Below, piece by piece: positions 33,945 to 44,400 of a DNA stretch of 64,000 nt. The stretch spans positions 28,559,561 to 28,623,560 of the forward strand of contig NC_088775.1 in the NCBI RefSeq assembly GCF_954871325.1, in the 5' to 3' direction. How positions within the stretch are numbered: position 1 is the first letter of the stretch; every line of letters begins with the position of its first letter. The notes beneath the pieces are model-generated. The model was not told where the DNA came from. It ran no database searches and worked only from the letters and a program-made list of their open reading frames with translations. Position numbers and translations under genes: made by a program. The DNA comes from Gordionus sp. m RMFG-2023 (taxonomy: Eukaryota > Nematomorpha > Gordioida > Chordodea > Parachordodidae).

Positions 33945-36729
33945 TTATATATTATCAAATAAATTTGAATTATATATTAATTTAATATAAGCTGATGCTT
34001 TATCAGCAAATTCTAATTTATTAATGATACAATTATTGTATTGTACAGTCAATTTTTCCAAATTTCTCTCTTTTAATATATATTTAGTATTTGTTTTCTT
34101 AAGCGTCATCCCTAGATCAATTTGAACCTTCTTTAGCTTGAGGATGGTCCAATTGTATTAGCGTTATAGGAATAAATATTTGGGTGAGATGACTTCACCG
34201 ACTTATTTAAGGCTGAATGCTTTCCTTCAAGGTGATTGTTTGTGCGTGGGCCACCTATTGCATATCTACTCCAGATCTCCCTTGAAAACATTGAATTACG
34301 CCCTAAGAAAAAAAATATATATTAATATATTTTTTATTTTACCTGTCCAGGTTTTATCCATATATAGAAACAAAAGATTTAGGTGTCTATATTATTTATT
34401 TGGGCCAAACTTTTACTTATATCTAGGACATCATCAATATCCTCAAGCTTGAGAAGAGGTAAAATGCACATCCTCCTTACAATTTTTCTGGCGATAGGAT
34501 TTTCATGATATATTTTTTTTAGCAATAAGGAATTGACTTTTCTCCAAACACTTTGGGTAAAGTAAAAAAAACAGCCTAATTATAAAATTAAAAAAATATA
34601 AAGAATATTATCAATTAACCTTTGATTTGTATATTTATAAATACATCATACAAGGTTTCTATGGCTGCCTGTTCAAAATTTAATTGAACATATTTTGGAC
34701 TAAGTATTAAGTTATAGTCCTCACATATCTTCTTTATCATTTGGAAGAGTTTTATATAAGTAGCTTTACTTTTATTTGGCAATAAAGCATATATGGTTAC
34801 TAACATATGCTCTTTATAATAAATATGAAAAGTGTATAATTGTTTGTAAATTTTGGGGGAAATGAAAAAGGTGCCATCCATCTAGATGGTTTCAACCTCT
34901 GCAAGGATTCTAATAAATTCATATGTTGAGAATATTAGGATCTCATTATTATCATTGGCTAAGAGGAATGGTTCCCCTTCAAATGTGATGTATTCTGTTG
35001 GTAATATTAGCTCACCTGTTGTAAGAGGCAAAGCTGGCCGTGACTGCTTGATCATTCGAATCATTGTTTTTTGGACTGATTCAAATGGTGGAATTGCATT
35101 AGGGAAGTCTGAGATATCTGGAGTGTTATGGAGCCTTTCTGTTAAAATTCGATTATATATTGTCTTTCTTGATTCTAATGGGTTTGCTTGCATTGCAGTT
35201 TTAAAACTGTTTCTTGTTTCAAGGCCCAAGAATTCATCCTTGTCCTCTTCATGTGTATGTTCCCTTTTAATATCAACTCTAGAATCTTGGATTCTTAATA
35301 TTACATGTCCATTACATAAATTTTGACGGCATTTGTAATATATAGAATCCTTCCTACAATAATCTCTAATGTACAGAAATCCTTGATAGTAAAGGCAATA
35401 ATTACCCTTTGAGGATTTAATGTATTGAATATCTATGATATATAAATAAAAATAATCATGAATTTATTACTTGAATTTTGGATGCTAGCATATTGTAATT
35501 CTAATGGCATTTGGGCATTATTTACATCTTCTGTACCTATTTAAAAAATAATTTAATAAAATAAGTTATAAAAAATTACTAGATATTGTAGGTTGTATAT
35601 TAAATGCTGGTAATAGCTGAGATTGAGTTAATATAATGCCTAATAATAATTAATTGATTATAAAATTTATTAATTTGTGAAACTTGATCTGGCATTAGTA
35701 GGTTGCATGTTCTGTGTTACTAAGGGTTGACATGGAGTAAACATATTGCCTAAAAATAAACTGTTTATAAAAATAAAATAATTGATGAAACTAGTTATAG
35801 TTGTTTGGTAGTTTGCTACAGAGAGTTGAGATGGGGCACATATATTGCCTAAAATTAAATTGATTATAAAAATTTTAATTTGTGAAACTTGATATGGCAT
35901 TAGCAGGTTCCATGTTCTGTGTTACTAAGGGTTGACATGGAGTAAACATATTGCCTAAAAATAAACTGTTTATAAAAATAAAATAATTGATGAAACTAGT
36001 TATAGTTGTTTGGTAGTTTGCTACAGAGAGTTGAGATGGGGCACATATATTGCCTAAAATTAAATTGATTATAGAAATTTTAATTTGTGAAACTTGATAT
36101 GGCATTAGCAGGTTCCATGTTCTGTGTTACTAAGGGTTGACATGGAGTAAACATATTGCCTAAAAATAAACTGTTTATAAAAATAAAATAATTGATGAAA
36201 CTAGTTATAGTTGTCTGGTAGTTTGCTACAGAGAGTTGAGATGGGGCACATATATTGCCTAAAATTAAATTGATTATAGAAATTTTAATTTGTGAAACTT
36301 GATATGGCATTAACAGGTTGCATGTTCTGTGTTACTAAAGGTTGATATGGAGTAAACATATTGCCTAAAAATAAATTGATTTAGTGATTTATTTATAAAA
36401 ATATTTACCAATATGTGATTTACACTGTTCTATGGTATGATCCTGCATCTCTGTGAACCTAACTGATTGTAAAATACCCCGTCCTAAGCAACTCCTTTGT
36501 CTACACCTGTAATACGATATGGCATTTATTACTCTATGGATGGTATATTCTAAATCATTAAAACATAAAATATCACGTCCTCTTTTGGATTTTTTATTAG
36601 TAATTTTGTTTTCTAAAATTAAAACTAAATTATTTATATATAATTAGATTGCTAACTTTGAATTATAGTGGGATTAATTCTTCTCTCAAGAAGAAGTTTG
36701 ATATTGTTTAACACCGTTTTAATTTCCAT
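33945..36729 (-). pseudogene. MULE transposase with two FLYWCH fingers, 14 exons
   Basis: This gene starts MEIKTVLNNIKLLLERRINP at 36729. Exons are 36729-36657, 36612-36409, eight micro-exons between 36364 and 35580, then 35536-35471, 35432-34620, 34575-34343 and 34302-33945. All introns are 38-44 nt with GT..AG ends, and introns 1-12 are phase 1. Exon 2 carries a FLYWCH-type finger (ISYYRCRQRSCLGRG..CKSH) and exon 12 a second (IYYKCRQNLCNGHV..HTH). Exon 12 continues into the MULE core: MDGTFFISPKIYKQLYTF with the first catalytic Asp, then SPKYVQLNFEQAAIETL, where Asn replaces the expected second Asp. Exon 13 has GCFFYFTQSVWRK (Tyr where His is usual). Exon 14 has PRTNNHLEGKHSALNK with the third acidic residue. 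Lesions are one TAG in place of Trp at 34882-34884 and net one-base shifts in exons 13 and 14. It was recently active but is now dead. Confidence 0.85.
35580..36364 (-). repeat. 205-bp tandem repeat encoding paired phase-1 micro-exons
   Basis: Each unit holds, on the minus strand, a 66-nt exon, a 40-nt intron, a 57-nt exon and a 42-nt intron (66+40+57+42=205). The 66-nt exons lie at 36364-36299, 36159-36094, 35954-35889 and 35749-35684. The 57-nt exons lie at 36258-36202, 36053-35997 and 35848-35792, with a diverged 60-nt version at 35639-35580. All are multiples of three and begin and end in phase 1, joining through a split AGC serine codon. The encoded text alternates NMFTPCQPLVTQNMEPANAI and NICAPSQLSVANYQTTIT. 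The second and third units are nearly identical. The repeat units lie between the two FLYWCH fingers of the transposase and could act as a linker of variable length. Confidence 0.85.
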
Positions 36730-38430
36730 TATTATGATTAAAATTAAAAATATGTTTACACTTTTGTATTTCCCGCACTTTAATGGACCAATCACAGAAT
36801 TGGACGAAACCTTACGATGAAGTGTCCATACGATCATAGGCACGGAAATCATTTAATCTTCATATTGTTCATCCCATAATGTCTTAAGATATTTTCTGAT
36901 GTCCTTATCAATATTTTATAGTTTTCTGTAAAATATATAATTCGCTATATGGTAAAAATTACTTGATTGTCATTTGATAATTAGATACACTGTAAATCTA
37001 CAATATAATATTCCACTGTTTGTATTGTGCTTTAATATTTTTTTAATTTATGATTTAATTTTATCAATAGTTTTATAATTATATTTTACTTTTATTAAGA
37101 TAAATAAATTAAAATTACTCACTTTATAAAAAATTATATTTGATATATTATATTATTTAGTAATTTTATGGATCTATTATTAATATGTATAATACATTTC
37201 ACTTCTGTCTTAAGGCTTATCTTTGGCTTATATTCCATTTATTAAAAAACATTTTTGGTTCATTTTATATATTTATAAATTTATTTTCCCAAAAATCTAT
37301 AAATTATGATGAATAGTTTTATAAAAAAATATCAACTTTTACATTCTTTCTTTTAAATTATTATTAAAGATATATGCATACATATTTGAAGGTCAGGGAG
37401 TGGGGGAAGGACTAAGGGGGATATTTTTTATTAGCTAAAAATGATATTTACAAAAAGTGATAAATTTCTGAAGGGGGGAAATTTCCCCTTGCCCCCCCCT
37501 GGCTACGCCTATGCATATATCTTAAACAATAATTTGAAAGAAAAAATGTAAAAGTTGATATTTTTTTATAAAACTATTTATCATAATTTATACATTTTAG
37601 GAAAAAAGCATTTTTATATATAAAAAGTGAACCAAAAATGTTTTTTAAGATATGGAATATAAGCCAAAGATAAGTCTTAAGACAAAAGTGAAATGCATTA
37701 TAATTATTAATAATAGATCCATATAATTACTAAATAATATAATATATCAAATATAATCTTTTGTAAAGTGATTAATTTTAATTTATTTATCATAATAAAA
37801 GTATAATATAATTATAAAACTATTGATAAAATTAAACCATAAATTAAATAAAAAAATTAAAGCACAATACAAATAGTGGAATATTATATGTCGTAGATTT
37901 ACAGTATATCTAATTTTATTAATTATCATATGACATTAAGTAATTTTTACCAATATGGCGAATTATATATTTTACAGAAAACTATAAAATATTGATAAGG
38001 ACATCAAAAAATATCTTTTAAAGACATTGTTGGATGAATAATATGAAGATTAATTTTTATATCATTTTTTATTTAAAATAAATAGATGGCGTTAAACAAT
38101 TGAAAACAAATTGTTGCTATATTTATTATCAAAAGCATTGATTAGTAAAATTTGTTAAAATATTAACTGTAATATATTCTCTAACTGTCATATATGTCTG
38201 TAAAAGTGGAATTATACCTATTATTTTGTAACTAGTATAATAGAGGAATATCAACTATATGTCTACTTATATTTTATAAATAAATTTCTTATAGTTGTTT
38301 GGAATAAATTATTACCAAACTTTTATATTAATATATATATACAAGTAATTTTATATTAATGTATATACAAGTTTATTATATTTTAAATTTCCTAATTTTT
38401 TTCCTCCATATCTATATTATAATTTTCCGA

Positions 38431-38505
38431 TGTCCTCACTACGTCATCGTGACGTCATGTCATCGCTACGTCATGTCATCGTTACGTCATGTCATCGATA
38501 CGTAT
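38431..38505 (+). repeat. 15-bp tandem repeat with TGACGTCA palindrome
   Basis: Four to five copies of a TACGTCATGTCATCG-like unit. The second copy contains the perfect palindrome TGACGTCA, the consensus cAMP-response element. Functional relevance is unknown, and the palindrome may be chance within the repeat. Confidence 0.75.
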
Positions 38506-38530
38506 TTATTTATATATTTTTTATTTGTTT

Positions 38531-38745
38531 AATTTATTTATTTATTTTATACAAACAGATGATCCTATAACTTCAATTTTCTATGCAACTGTAGGAGGCC
38601 ATATTAAAACCAAAAAGTAATACAATATTTACTATTGTTGATTTTATTTATTTATTTTATACAAACAGATAATCCTACAACTTAAATTTTCTAAGTAACT
38701 ATGGGAGGTCATATTAAAACCAAAAAGTAATATATTATTTACTAA
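38531..38745 (+). repeat. ~108-bp tandem duplication
   Basis: Two adjacent copies share ATTTATTTATTTTATACAAA, CAGATRATCCTA and CATATTAAAACCAAAAAGTA. A third partial copy of the last part occurs at about 40785-40815. It belongs to the Helitron-related material that follows. Confidence 0.75.
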
Positions 38746-38759
38746 ATATTACAAATTAT

Positions 38760-40740
38760 TAATATTTTATATCTCTAGGTTTGGGAAATTTTTTTCAAAA
38801 TTAATGCAACTGTAGGAGGCACAATATTAGGAAGCATATAATTATAAAAAAGTTTATCAAGCCCAGCTACCCTTAATAATTTGTAAAAGATATTCCCAGT
38901 CCATTGATCAAGTCTTGAGTTTATACCAATGTTTTTACATAGGAAAGTAATACATTATTTATTAAATATCACAAATTATTAAGAAAACCCATCAAAAATG
39001 ATGGGAAATGAGATTTTTATTCATTTTTTACGATAGTGTCATGCCAGGTCCAAGCTCACAATATTAGGAAGCATATAATTAAAAAAAGTTTATCAAGCCC
39101 AGCTCAACCCTTAATAATTTGTAAAAGATATTTCCATGTCAGGTGCAAGCTAATATTAATTTTGAAGTTCCAAGCTCAGTCGTATTCAATATAATTTTGA
39201 AATTTTTTTCCCACCTCGGAGATAGTTAAATTTTTAATTGTTTTATATCTCTAGGTTTGGGAAATTTTTTTCAAAATTAATGCAACTGTAGGAGGCACAA
39301 TATTAGGAAGCATATAATTATAAAAAAGTTTATCAAGCCCAGCTACCCTTAATAATTTGTAAAAATATTCCCATGTCCATTGATCAAGTCTTGAGTTTAT
39401 ACCAATGTTTATACATAGGAAAGTAATACATTATTTATTAAATATCACAAATTATTAAGAAAACCCATCAAAAATGATGGGAAATGAGATTTTTATTAAT
39501 TTTTTACGATAGTGTCATGCCAGGTCCAAGCTCACAATATTAGGAAGCATATAATTAAAAAAAGTTTATCAAGCCCAGCTCAACCCTTAATAATTTGTAA
39601 AAGATATTTCCATGTCAGGTGCAAGCTAATATTAATTTTGAAGTTCCAAGCTCAGTCGTATTCAATATAATTTTGAAATTTTTTTCCCACCTCGGAGATA
39701 GTTAAATTTTTAATTGTTTTATATCTCTAGGTTTGGGAAATTTTTTTCAAAATTAATGCAACTGTAGGAGGCACAATATTAGGAAGCATATAATTATAAA
39801 AAAGTTTATCAAGCCCAGCTACCCTTAATAATTTGTAAAAGATATTCCCATGTCCATTGATCAAGTCTTGAGTTTATACCAATGTTTATAGGAAAGTAAT
39901 ACATTATTTATTAAATATCACAAATTATTAAGAAAACCCATCAAAAATGATGGGGAATGAGATTTTTATTCATTTTTACGATAGTGTCATGCCAGGTCCA
40001 AGCTCACAATATTAGGAAGCATATAATTAAAAAAAGTTTATCAAGCCCAGCTCAACCCTTAATAATTTGTAAAAGATATTTCCATGTCAGGTGCAAGCTA
40101 ATATTAATTTTGAAGTTCCAAGCTCAGTCGTATCCAATATAATTTTGAAAATTTTTTTCGGAGATAGTTAAATTTTTAATTGATTTATCATCACATGAAG
40201 GGTAAATATCTGATTTACGAATTAGTTTAAAATGTAAAAAAAACATAAATAATATTAGGGCAGACCTTATTTTGTCATGATTCTCGTTTATACCACTGTT
40301 TATACATAGGAAAGTAATACATTATTTACTAAATATTACAAATTATTAAGAAAGCCCATCAAAAATGACGGGGAATGAGATTTTTAATCATTTTTTACGA
40401 TAGTGTCATGCCAGGTCCAAGCTCACAATATTAGGAAGCATATAATTAAAAAAAGTTTATCAAGCCCAGCTCAACCCTTAATAATTTGTAAAAGATATTC
40501 CCATATCAGGTGCAAGCTAATATAAATTTTGAGGTTCCAAGCCCAGTCGTATCCAATATAATTTTGAAAATTTTTTCCCACCTAGGAGATAATTAAATTT
40601 TTAATTGATTTATCATCACATGAAGGGTAAATATTTGATTTACCCATTAGTTTAAAATGTAAAAAAAAACATAAATAATATCAGGGCAGACCTTATTTTG
40701 TCATGATTCTCTAATAAGTGCTTTGTTCAGGCTTTCCCAG
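38760..40740 (-). mobile_element. Tandem array of Helitron terminal units (inverted)
   Basis: The phrase TATCTCTAGGTTTGGGAAAT recurs at about 38771, 39244 and 39720, giving a unit of about 475 bp. Each unit carries the hairpin CCCATCAAAAATGATGGG, at 38988-39005, 39464-39481, 39937-39954 and (GACGGGG variant) 40355-40373. It is the reverse complement of the Helitron 3' hairpin found at 24219 and 45041. Within a unit the segment AATATTAGGAAGCATATAAT to TAATTTGTAAAAGATATT occurs twice, so units are themselves duplicated. The first copies are nearly identical. No coding sequence is present. Confidence 0.8.
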
Positions 40741-42719
40741 TTTCCCTTATTACCAATTCACAAGATATTTTTCAAAATTAGTGCAACTGTAGGAGGCCAT
40801 ATTAAAACCAATTGTCAAAGTAAAACATTATTTACTAAATATTACAAATTATAAATATTTTATATAGAAATTCATAACTAAGTTAATTCAATAAATTTAA
40901 TATCTCTAGGTATGGGAAAATTTTTTCAAAATTATTATGGGTTGGACTGGCCTTAAAAAATATTTCTCAAAATTAATATTGGCTTGGTTTTCAAAAATTA
41001 TTAGGAATTGAAATGGGCGTGAGAAAATCTTTTTAAATTATTAAGATCTTGGATACTTGGAAATTTTTTCCAAATATTGTAGGCTTTAACCTATATTGGG
41101 ATTTTTCAATGTTAAATGTTAGTCTTATGTTAATATTTTTATAAAGTATTATATTTTATCCGTAGACTAATTGGTAAATCAGAGATTTCCCCTTCATTAA
41201 ATATAAATTTAATATCTCTGCCCCCCCCCGCTCCAATATTTTTGATGATACCCCTATAACTACAAGATATATGCATCCATCTAATATTGACCCATCTACT
41301 GGTTTACAGAATTTTAATGTATGTTTTATTTCAATAATAATGTTTATTTATATTTTTGCCTGATTTCTTTATTTATCTAGGCTAACCCAACCTTAATCCC
41401 TCACATTGCTACAAACCATGATGAATCTATTAAAGATAAGCAAAAAAAATAGTGACGAATAAACAAACGCCTTGCCCATTCTAGAGTTATTGGTAGCCAA
41501 AATAATAAAAAACTTGAAATAAACTCCTCTGGAGGTTTATCTATTTTTTTTTATTATATGTTTTATATTTATATTTTTATTTTATTTTCACCCAGTTGCC
41601 TCCAAATGATATTTCTATCACCATTACCACATTCCATATGCCACCTCTGCCTATTTTTTAACAAATATAAGCATTCAATTCCGTACTATCATTCACTTCA
41701 CTAGGAGTTATTATAAATATTACTTTATCTGATTCTCTGAGAAACTTTCATGATTATTTAGAGGAATGTTCAAACTTGAATGTGCAGTACGGCCATTTTC
41801 ATCAACTTTATTAATGGAAAAATATGCAGTAGTTCTGTCATGGCCTTTATAACAATTCTTACTACCTTTTTATGGTTGAGTTAACATTGTCGTTCATGAT
41901 TCTATTTTAGAGGGGGCTACCAATGCTGACATTGACAGAAATATCATTTTGCGTTCTTCTTTTACCAGTATCCCAAGGCATATGGCTCATCTTTTCAGGA
42001 CGTATTGTGTTTTGTACACTGCTTTGGTAATCCGTCATTACTTTCATCTACAACCCTAAATCATATAAAATTATGCATTAATTATTTCCTCTCCAGACGA
42101 CCGCCCAAATTTATTTTGTCACTTTTTCCATCAAAAATAAAAATGTCAACAAGGATTTGCTCTTAATTTTATCAAATACACAACATAATAATTATTCCTC
42201 ATTATTTTTTAAAAAATTAGCCTAAATTTATATGTCAATAAAAAATATTTTATAATTTGCATATAAGTTTCATTAGTGTTTAATGTCATTTTTGTTATTT
42301 AAATAGATAACATTTTTTTTTACTTAACATAAAGTATAGACAAATAATTTGGTAAATGCAAGACATACATTAAATTTATCCGAAAAGCTACAATAACCCT
42401 ATATAATAAACAACAATTTATTTTATATATATAATTATAATTGATCATATTACCAAAAAGTATAAGAGTCGGTTATTTTTATTTTATTTGTCATGATTCT
42501 CTAATAAGTGGTTTGCCCAGGCTTTCCCAGTTTCCCTTAATACGGAATTCACTTTTTTTTTTTTACATCTTAAACTAATTGGTAAATCAGATAGTTCCCC
42601 TTCATGTGATGATAAATCAATTAAAAATTTAACTATCTCCCAGGTGGGAAAAAATTTTCAAAATTATATTGGATACGACTAGGCTTGGAACCTCAAAATT
42701 TATATTAGCTTGCACCTGA
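40741..42719 (+). mobile_element. Decayed Helitron body
   Basis: Contains short dispersed repeats of the type TGGGAAAATTTTTTCAAAAT with GGGCTGG or GGACTGG phrases shared with the Helitron ends. It also holds a decayed Rep-like coding segment (41910-42170) and a second copy of the phrase TGTCATGATTCTCTAATAAG (40698 and 42490). Its right part, 42560-42719, is continuous with 44905-45069 once the LTR element is removed. The 5' end is not identified. Confidence 0.55.
41910..42170 (+). pseudogene. Helitron Rep (N-terminal domain) remnant
   Basis: EGATNADIDRNIILRSSFTS then IPRHMAHLF resembles the Helitron segment 'DxxRxIILPSSYxGSPRYMxxxxQD'. A frame change leads into DVLCFVHCFGNPS. Another follows with FIYNPKSYKIMH, a stop, then LFPLQTTAQIYFVTFSIKN, matching 'TFTCNPxWPEI..LLPGQTAxDRPDLVARVFxLK'. 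The order is conserved, but three or more frame changes and stops mean that only a fossil of the rolling-circle replication initiator remains. No helicase domain is readable downstream, where the LTR element interrupts the Helitron. Confidence 0.6.
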
Positions 42720-43429
42720 CATGGTGTTAATTGTGTTCAATTAACATAATTTATTGTTATGTTAATTTAAATTTGTGATCAGTGGAAATAATTTATTTTA
42801 ATGTTAATTGAGTATTAATTTGAATATCTATGAAATGTTTTATTATATATACCAGTTGATTGTTATACATATTATTATTATTATTATTATTTGATTTTTA
42901 AAAGAAGAAGTAAAATTAATTTAAAACACAAAAAACAATTTGTTTCCTTCATGGTGCCCCGGCACATTTTTGTAAAAAAAAAATAAAATATATAAAATTT
43001 GCCTTAAATTAAAAAAAAGAAAATTAAATTCGAAGGACATGACTTGTCTTTTTCTTTTTTAAAAAAAAACATAGTCAAATATTATTCTGATATATATATA
43101 TACAAAAGGTAAAAAAAATTAATGTTTAAATTTAAGGCGATTAATTTGCCGGACACTATTTTTATCGCACATATGCTCGTGATACGTGTGGTTGTGATGC
43201 TACGCAATTATATGTTAATGAATGGGAGACCGCATATTATTCAAGATATGAACTTTATGTTCATAGATTGCTCACAAAATGTTAAAACTTACAATTTTAC
43301 GCCAATTTATATTTTGATACGCTTATTATGCTACAAATTATAGTATATAAATTGAATACGAATTACACATTTTTTCATGTTATAGTATTTTCTAATCTAT
43401 TTTGATAATTTAAATATAAAGACATAATA

Positions 43430-43670
43430 TTATCTGATTTTCTTTTATAACTTAAAATTAGAGATTTAGAATAATCTAGTTTTCTTTAAAAACTTAAATT
43501 TAAAGAATTATCCAATTTCCTTTGACGACTTAAATTCAATGAGATTGAATTATCTAATTTCCTTTGACGACTCAAAATTAAAGCATAGGATTTTTTTTAA
43601 TTTGCTTTGACGATATTAAATTTAAAGACATAGAATTATTTAATTCCGTTTGACGATGAACATAATTTTT
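43430..43670 (+). repeat. ~60-bp degenerate tandem repeat within the LTR element
   Basis: Four loose copies built on AATTATCTAATTTCCTTTGA followed by CGACTNAAATT. Interior of the LTR element. Confidence 0.7.
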
Positions 43671-43929
43671 TTTTGTTCGATATAGTATTTTCTTAAAGTA
43701 AAATTTTTATTATGGACAATTAACTTAATGCTAATTATGGACAATAAACTTACTGCTATATGCGATCCGTATCTCAGATTTCCAAAACTTATTGGAGAGA
43801 TGACGGACACATACCTTGATATGGTTAAGACATACTTTGAGGATTACATTGCGTCTGACGCATCTAAGGCTAGGACCTTATTAGGTAACTCATCGTGCCC
43901 TGGCTCTGGGTGGTGGACTAGAATGAGAT

Positions 43930-44400
43930 AACTACCTATTGAGATGACTACCTATGAGATGACTACCTAATCTATTGATATGACTCCCTAATCTATTGAG
44001 ATGACTAGCTAATCTATTATATGACCAATGCTTAATCTATTGATATGACTACATCTATTGACATGATCAATGCCTAATCTATTGAGATGACTACATCTAT
44101 TGACATGATCAATGCCTAATCTATTGAGATGACTACCTATTGAGATGACTACCTATTGAGATGACTAACTAATCTATTAATATGACTCCCTAATCTATTG
44201 AGATGACTACCTAATCTATTATATGACCAATGCTTAATCTAGTGAGATGACTACCTGATCTCTTGAACTTAAATTATTAAAATAAAATATTAAAACGTAA
44301 CTTAAATTATTAAAATAAAATATTAAAACGTAACTTAAATTATTAAAATAAAATATTAAAACGCAACTTAAATTATTAAAATAAAGTATATAAAACGCAA
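43930..44400 (+). repeat. Two adjacent short tandem arrays within the LTR element
   Basis: 43930-44262 is an array of GAGATGACTACCTAATCTATT and shorter variants. 44264-44400 holds four copies of a 33-bp unit CTTAAATTATTAAAATAAAA with TATTAAAACG. Both arrays fill interior space where coding sequence is absent. Confidence 0.8.

Larger units (their letters stand above)
32931..36850 (-). mobile_element. FLYWCH/MULE transposon nested in element A
   Basis: The inverted ends share GTGCCTTCGATCGTAAGACA (left) and, on the opposite strand, GTGCCTATGATCGTATGGAC. Both continue ACTTCATCGTA and TTTCGTCCAA. ATTTAATC occurs at 32923-32930 and 36851-36858, and a ninth base differs, which fits the 8-9 bp duplications of MULEs. 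The empty site is visible in the relative at 46886-48015, where the flanks run together near 47346. The element contains a tandem array near its left end and a nearly complete transposase gene on the minus strand. Confidence 0.85.
32393..37513 (+). mobile_element. hAT-like CATAGGCG element A carrying a nested MULE
   Basis: CATAGGCGTAGCCAGG at the left and CCTGGCTACGCCTATG at the right are perfect inverted repeats. The duplication CATATATC is exact at 32385-32392 and 37514-37521. Subtracting the MULE leaves about 1.2 kb, the size of the intact relative at 46886-48015, with which it is collinear on both sides of the MULE. Just inside the left end are GCGGGCCTTCGGCCCGC-type hairpins. Without the MULE it has no coding capacity. 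The 8-bp duplication points to hAT, but without a transposase the superfamily is inferred. Confidence 0.85.
32242..38385 (-). mobile_element. hAT-like CATAGGCG element B (inverted), split by element A
   Basis: It begins at 32242 with CATAGGCGTAGCCAGG and runs to 32392 as an inverted copy of the right end of element A (compare 37380-37513). It resumes at 37522 with CTTAAACAATAATTTGAAAG and can be followed as the inverse of element A to about 38385 (TTGTTTGGAATAAATTATTA and so on). Its far terminus with the second inverted repeat is missing, so this copy is truncated. Element A lies inside it between an exact 8-bp duplication. Confidence 0.8.

Noticed and set aside
34886-35326. 146-codon plus-strand frame
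   Set aside because: It is the antisense shadow of exon 12 of the MULE transposase, where the minus strand has clear FLYWCH and MULE motifs.
35670-36310. Three identical-looking 76-codon minus-strand open frames
   Set aside because: They run straight through the 40-nt introns of the 205-bp repeat and start in an exon of the wrong frame. The exon-by-exon reading explains the sequence better.
38988-40373. Regularly spaced palindromes that might suggest a CRISPR array
   Set aside because: Spacing is about 475 bp and the intervening sequence is itself repeated. The hairpins are Helitron termini in a eukaryotic genome.
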